Assembly (NCBI GenBank): GCA_016182425.1
Contig: JACPGP010000029.1
Span: 1-15,140 of the forward strand
From: Candidatus Levyibacteriota bacterium
Lineage (GTDB): Bacteria > Patescibacteria > Microgenomatia > Levybacterales > UBA12049
DNA length: 15,140 bases
Direction of reading: 5' to 3'
The notes beneath the pieces are model-generated. The model did no database searches, was not told the DNA's origin, and was given only the letters and a program-made list of their open reading frames with translations. Shown here piece after piece: positions 11,979-15,140 of this stretch (the first letter of the stretch is position 1; every line of letters starts with the position of its first letter). The translations under genes were made by a program, and so were the position numbers.

Positions 11979-13312
11979 GCAGTTCCTCCGCGGAGAAAAC
12001 GAAGCACTAGAAAACCGGAAGCTATCGTTCCCAAAGCAGCAATTGTCAAAGGTAAAAGAGAAGAGGTTCCCGGAGGAGGAATTGGAGGGAGAGGGATAAG
12101 AGTGGGAGTGGGAGATGGGGTGGCAGTGATGGTTGGTGTTGACGTTGGTGTAGGAGTGGGTGTGGCAGCGGCTTTTGTGGGAGTAAGAGTGGCTGAAGGA
12201 GTAGCAGATTGTCCTACCTGCGAACCTTCTGCGTAGACAGTAAATGTTTGAGTGATGATTTTAAGTATTCCAAACTGGTCTCGCGTTTTGATAGTAATGG
12301 TATGTTCTCCTTCTGATAATGGCTCTTGCGGCCTAAATGTCCATGTGCCATTTTTACCCGCTACTATCTTGGTTTTTATTTGCTCATCTGAATGAATTTC
12401 AATTTCCACCTCGGCACTGGGAGATGCAGTGCCTCGAAATTGTGGTTTTTGGTCGGTAAATGATTCGTTTTTTGCAGGATTTATAATCTGCGGAGTTTTT
12501 AGGGCGGATGGACTGGCAATAAAAGAAGGAAAGCCGATCATGGCAGAAGATGTTGCCTGGGGCATCGTGTTTAGAGTAAAGTCATACCTTTTTGAGAGGA
12601 TAATGCCGGGAACAGGATTTATTTGACTGGCAAAAAGAGTGGCGTTAGACTGTTGAGTAGAGCCGACAATAAGCATGGTAAGAACAGTATTTGGTGATAA
12701 AGATATATACGAGCTTAGGTCTTGGGTCCGCATGTTACTTAAAGAAAGACGATATGATAAATCTTTATTTACTTGTGTTGAGAGCGTTTGAGCATTGGGA
12801 GCTGTTACATAAACAATTGGTTGATTTTCCGCAGTTTCTTCAGAGATCACAGTTCCTTTAATTTCCATTGTTTTGGAAGATGTTTCTTTAAGCTGTGGTC
12901 CGGTAGTAACAGTGAACGGTTGCCCGTTGTCAAGAAAAATTGTTTCGCCGCTTATGATAGTGAAGAAATATTTGGTGGAAGGAGAGAGATTTTCTACCAT
13001 GATCGTGTGGATGTTTCTTGGTACAACTGTTTGAGTTTTTTCATCGACTTGATCAATAGCAATATTTTCGGTTTTTTCTGTGGTGCCATAGGCGATTGAT
13101 CCTAAAAATTGGCCGGCTGTGATATACGATACAGTAAAAGAGGCATCGGTAATATTTGTTATTCGTATTTCATTGGGAGTTTCCAATAGAGATGCTTTCC
13201 CCACAAACGGTACTCCCTTTTTGGTGAGAAACGAAGTAGCCGCAATACCGACAAGAATAATAACAATGCCAAGAAGGGTTGGTATTTGCGCGTTCCAAAT
13301 TGTTTTTTTCAT
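11975..13312 (-). CDS. Surface protein with FN3-like and Ig-like domains and a Thr-Pro stalk
   Basis: 445 aa. Residues about 10-28 form an N-terminal hydrophobic anchor or signal. Residues about 45-140 look like a fibronectin type III/purple-acid-phosphatase N-terminal domain (IRITNITDASFTVSYITAG, then LSPSTKYFFTI). A second beta-rich region follows, and then a bacterial Ig-like module (PAKNESFTDQKPQFRGTASP, later GTWTFRPQEPLSEGEHTITI). Residues about 375-410 are a TP/TPT-rich linker, followed by a C-terminal transmembrane helix with a short basic tail (LRFLRGG), resembling a wall-spanning stalk. The operon neighbours suggest it is glycosylated or displayed on the surface. Its DNA shows GT-rich low complexity at 12100-12200. 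It has 4-bp overlaps on both sides. Confidence 0.82.
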   Translation of the reverse strand: MKKTIWNAQIPTLLGIVIILVGIAATSFLTKKGVPFVGKASLLETPNEIRITNITDASFTVSYITAGQFLGSIAYGTTEKTENIAIDQVDEKTQTVVPRNIHTIMVENLSPSTKYFFTIISGETIFLDNGQPFTVTTGPQLKETSSKTMEIKGTVISEETAENQPIVYVTAPNAQTLSTQVNKDLSYRLSLSNMRTQDLSSYISLSPNTVLTMLIVGSTQQSNATLFASQINPVPGIILSKRYDFTLNTMPQATSSAMIGFPSFIASPSALKTPQIINPAKNESFTDQKPQFRGTASPSAEVEIEIHSDEQIKTKIVAGKNGTWTFRPQEPLSEGEHTITIKTRDQFGILKIITQTFTVYAEGSQVGQSATPSATLTPTKAAATPTPTPTSTPTITATPSPTPTLIPLPPIPPPGTSSLLPLTIAALGTIASGFLVLRFLRGGTA

Positions 13313-13608
13313 GGTGATAATGCTCCAGACGACGTTGCTTGATTACTTTGTGTTGAGGCAGACTGGGTAGCTGTTGAGCCAGACTGGGTTTGGTTTGTGC
13401 TTAGCTCAAAGACAGGGGATGCTTTTTCTCTTTTTTTAATAGACGCGATGCTTTGCATGTCAAAAGTGGGTGCAATTGGTTCAATTTGAATGCTGGTTGC
13501 CTCGGGGATGGTGGAGGTTACGGCATTGTGATAAATATTAAAACCAATCCAAATAACGACCAGAATAAATCCAGATATAAGTACAAATAGAAAATCTCTT
13601 TTTTTCAT
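13309..13608 (-). CDS. Small membrane-anchored Ser/Thr-rich protein
   Basis: 99 aa, not assigned to a family. A basic MKKRD start, one transmembrane helix (about 7-26), and then an outward segment with IEPIAPTFDMQSIASIKKRE. The C-terminal third is almost wholly Ser, Thr, Gln and Ala. Its place directly after pilO-like, with 4-bp overlaps on both sides, suggests an accessory inner-membrane component at the position PilP holds in type IV pilus operons. The sequence itself does not show a PilP domain. Confidence 0.75.
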   Translation of the reverse strand: MKKRDFLFVLISGFILVVIWIGFNIYHNAVTSTIPEATSIQIEPIAPTFDMQSIASIKKREKASPVFELSTNQTQSGSTATQSASTQSNQATSSGALSP

Positions 13609-14210
13609 AGCTTAAAATATGCTTTTCCTCGCAGGCTAAGTGTTGACGTATCAACTGTTTTTATTTTTCCTAAAGCAATATTCTCGATAGAGATAATTCG
13701 TTCAAACCCAACCAGAGAAGAAAGAAATTTAGTAAGATTGTTTTGTGCCCCTTCCACGTCCAGGGCAAACCCAAAAGAACCATATTTTTCCTGCTTTTGG
13801 TTTTTTGAAAGCTCCACCTGAAATACCTGAAGTCTTATAATTGTAATTTGATTTTCTATCGCGACCCTTTGTATTTGCGCGGTAAAGAGGGGCACCTGTG
13901 GTTTTTGCGGCATGGCAGCGATAATGATAGGAATGTCATTTTTTAAAGACGTGTATGCCTGCTGCAGGCTGTTAAGATTTGCTATTTTCTCTTGTAGTTT
14001 TTGTTCGACATATCGGCTATCAGTAAGTTGTTTACGCAGGTGCACGATAGTGGTTATTGTTGGATTGATAGCAAATAGTCCAAAAAGTGAAAGAGCTACC
14101 AGAGTTAATGCTAAGGTGGTAAAATTTTGCGTTTTTTCCTCTTTGAAGAAAGGGGAAAGATTTTTATAGAGCCGCCTGTATGTATTTTTTTCTTCTATTT
14201 TCGTTTCCAT
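13605..14210 (-). CDS. PilO-like type IV pilus inner-membrane protein
   Basis: 201 aa. A short cytoplasmic N-terminus, one transmembrane helix (about 30-50), a coiled coil (VEQKLQEKIANLNSLQQAY, 68-86), and a ferredoxin-like C-terminal domain with PLFTAQIQRVAIENQITIIR and a late FALDVEGAQNNLTKFLSSL segment. This is PilO architecture. PilO pairs with PilN to form the alignment ring between the motor and the periplasm. It starts 2 bp after the pilN-like gene. The call rests on layout plus neighbour more than on strong motifs. Confidence 0.75.
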   Translation of the reverse strand: METKIEEKNTYRRLYKNLSPFFKEEKTQNFTTLALTLVALSLFGLFAINPTITTIVHLRKQLTDSRYVEQKLQEKIANLNSLQQAYTSLKNDIPIIIAAMPQKPQVPLFTAQIQRVAIENQITIIRLQVFQVELSKNQKQEKYGSFGFALDVEGAQNNLTKFLSSLVGFERIISIENIALGKIKTVDTSTLSLRGKAYFKL

Positions 14211-14212
14211 GT

Positions 14213-14773
14213 TTATGGTGTTTTTTCTATCAATGGTGATTTTTTAATTGTGGCTGTGATATTTACCGTAATTACGGCGGTTACTGTTTTATTTTCGATT
14301 TTATCGAGACTCACGGATTGTATTTTGGGGTGATCTCTAAGGTTTTTGATAAAGTTTGTCAGCGCGGAAACCGACTGTACGCTGGCAGCAATTTTTATTT
14401 GATTTTCAGACAGCGCGAGAGTGCTTATAGTAAGATCAGATGAAGCCAAACTATTAATATCCACAAAAATGTTTACCGTCTGTTTGCCAGCTTCTGAGAG
14501 TTGAGCAGCGGCAGTAAGGCGCTCTTGAAGATTTCGAAAAGCATCCTCATTATTTTTTAGTAGCTTTACCAATGATTGTTCCCCCTTAATTTTATCGTGG
14601 AGATCTATCAGTTGTTGATCAAGCGTAAATCGATAGAGAAACGCCGAAAGAGCTACTCCCTCGGTGAGAATAACCACAATCCGTCCGATGGTGAGCGCCC
14701 ACTTCATGAACCGCTCAAAAAAGTTCTTCTTTCTGCTTTTGAAGAGATTAATGGAAGGTTTTACCGAAGCCAT
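14213..14773 (-). CDS. PilN-like type IV pilus assembly protein
   Basis: 186 aa. The N-terminal SINLFKSRKKNFFERF resembles the conserved INLLP-type PilN start that binds PilM in type IV pili. A transmembrane helix (about 26-48), a coiled coil (LIDLHDKIKGEQSLVKLLKN) and a compact periplasmic domain with DLTISTLALSENQIKIAASV and VSALTNFIKNLRDHPKIQSV follow, as in fimbrial assembly PF05137 proteins. It is the first gene of the eight-gene cluster, with its own promoter upstream. No pilM or pilin gene is in the window. Confidence 0.8.
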   Translation of the reverse strand: MASVKPSINLFKSRKKNFFERFMKWALTIGRIVVILTEGVALSAFLYRFTLDQQLIDLHDKIKGEQSLVKLLKNNEDAFRNLQERLTAAAQLSEAGKQTVNIFVDINSLASSDLTISTLALSENQIKIAASVQSVSALTNFIKNLRDHPKIQSVSLDKIENKTVTAVITVNITATIKKSPLIEKTP

Positions 14774-14783
14774 ACCTTATTAC

Positions 14784-14812
14784 AGTCTAGGAGAATTTTT
14801 GCAGTTTGTCAA
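14784..14812 (-). promoter_or_regulatory. Promoter of the pilN-to-DUF2298 operon
   Basis: Minus strand: TTGACA (complement of 14807-14812), a 17-bp spacer, TAGACT (complement of 14784-14789), then 10 nt to the pilN ATG. The leader would be only a few bases long. It lies in the 47-bp gap after rpsT, so the operon can be transcribed independently of the ribosomal protein gene. Confidence 0.65.
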
Positions 14813-14820
14813 AAGGAAAT

Positions 14821-15123
14821 TTATTCTTTTTTGTTTGCTTTTTTCGGTTTTTGAGGCTTATCTTTAGTAGTTCTGTGAGGTTTTTTACCAAGAGAAAGAA
14901 GTTTACTCAATGCCGATTTAATGCGGGAGGCTTTGTTTTTGTGGATGATGTGCTTTTTGGCCGCTTTATCGGTAGTTTTAATTGCCTCTTGTACAGTTTT
15001 TTCTGATGGATTTTTCTTTGCTTTTTTCACAAGATTTGTAAAGAGTGTTCGAACCTTTTTATTTTGAACAGTTCGTTTTTTATCTTTGCGCAATTTTTTC
15101 TTGGCGGATTTGATGACTGGCAT
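14821..15123 (-). CDS. rpsT: 30S ribosomal protein S20
   Basis: 100-aa basic helical protein. MPVIKSAKKKLRKDKKRTVQ and NKKVRTLFTNLVKKAKK match S20, as does the later AAKKHIIHKNKASRIKSALSK. S20 binds 16S rRNA early in 30S assembly. The C-terminus has an extra lysine-rich tail (about 80-100) beyond the usual end. The start ATG is 6 nt after a TAAAAT -10 box. It is followed after 47 bp by the pilN-like gene. Confidence 0.95.
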   Translation of the reverse strand: MPVIKSAKKKLRKDKKRTVQNKKVRTLFTNLVKKAKKNPSEKTVQEAIKTTDKAAKKHIIHKNKASRIKSALSKLLSLGKKPHRTTKDKPQKPKKANKKE

Positions 15124-15129
15124 GGAGGC

Positions 15130-15135
15130 ATTTTA
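15130..15135 (-). promoter_or_regulatory. -10 box of rpsT
   Basis: TAAAAT on the minus strand, 6 nt before the rpsT start codon. The -35 would lie beyond the window edge. The spacing matches the leaderless arrangement of other genes here. Confidence 0.5.
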
Positions 15136-15140
15136 GCATG

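Noticed and set aside
11907..12236. Glycine/valine-rich plus-strand open frame
   Set aside because: It is the complement of the Thr-Pro stalk coding region; the low-complexity composition produces the open frame.
1..15140. tRNA, rRNA or riboswitch genes
   Set aside because: No cloverleaf with a conserved TPsiC arm, no rRNA stretch and no known riboswitch core was recognised by eye on either strand.

Overview
The window looks like a chromosomal segment of an AT-rich bacterium of the Candidate Phyla Radiation (Patescibacteria), most probably the Microgenomates side. The inference rests on a very short triosephosphate isomerase (213 aa), a DUF2298 membrane protein, reduced PilN/PilO-like proteins, dense gene packing, and -10 boxes placed directly before start codons. 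No 16S rRNA or other lineage-specific gene is present, so the placement is inference. TGA ends several genes, so the UGA-recoding code of Gracilibacteria is excluded.

Left part (1-4648): the 5' end of a uvrD/pcrA-type helicase gene faces a tpiA start across only 18 bp. That tpiA copy is cut after about nine codons. A 4.3 kb accessory island follows, and then the same uvrD/tpiA junction appears again (67 bp, 58 identical, no gaps), this time with a broken uvrD start and an intact tpiA. The island is a row of independent gene units separated by five copies (A-E) of an imperfect-palindromic element of about 90 bp, all in the same orientation. The units are an AbrB/PIN toxin-antitoxin pair (GC-rich), a second AbrB/PIN pair (AT-rich), a GC-rich gene of unknown function on the minus strand, a GC-rich gene of unknown function on the plus strand that shares an N-terminal motif with its neighbour, and a Phd/RelE-type pair on the minus strand. 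Same-orientation sites, unrelated cargo of differing base composition and many toxin-antitoxin pairs resemble an integron cassette array. However, the elements lack the textbook attC core and no integrase is visible. In the complete elements the two stems are conserved or co-vary while the loops drift. This is the most interesting part of the window.

Middle (4620-6336): tpiA overlaps a LytR-CpsA-Psr (LCP) family gene by 38 bp. These two genes read toward the large operon on the opposite strand.

Right part (6340-15123, all minus strand): rpsT (ribosomal protein S20), then an eight-gene cluster with mostly 4-bp overlaps: pilN-like, pilO-like, a small anchored Ser/Thr-rich protein, an FN3/Ig-like surface protein with a Thr-Pro stalk, an NAD(P)/FAD amine-oxidase-fold protein, a SAM methyltransferase, and two large multi-pass membrane proteins, the second a clear DUF2298 member. 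One promoter upstream of pilN can serve the set. The cluster joins a pilus-type inner-membrane assembly module to envelope or glycan-modifying functions. The convergent LCP gene fits the same envelope theme.
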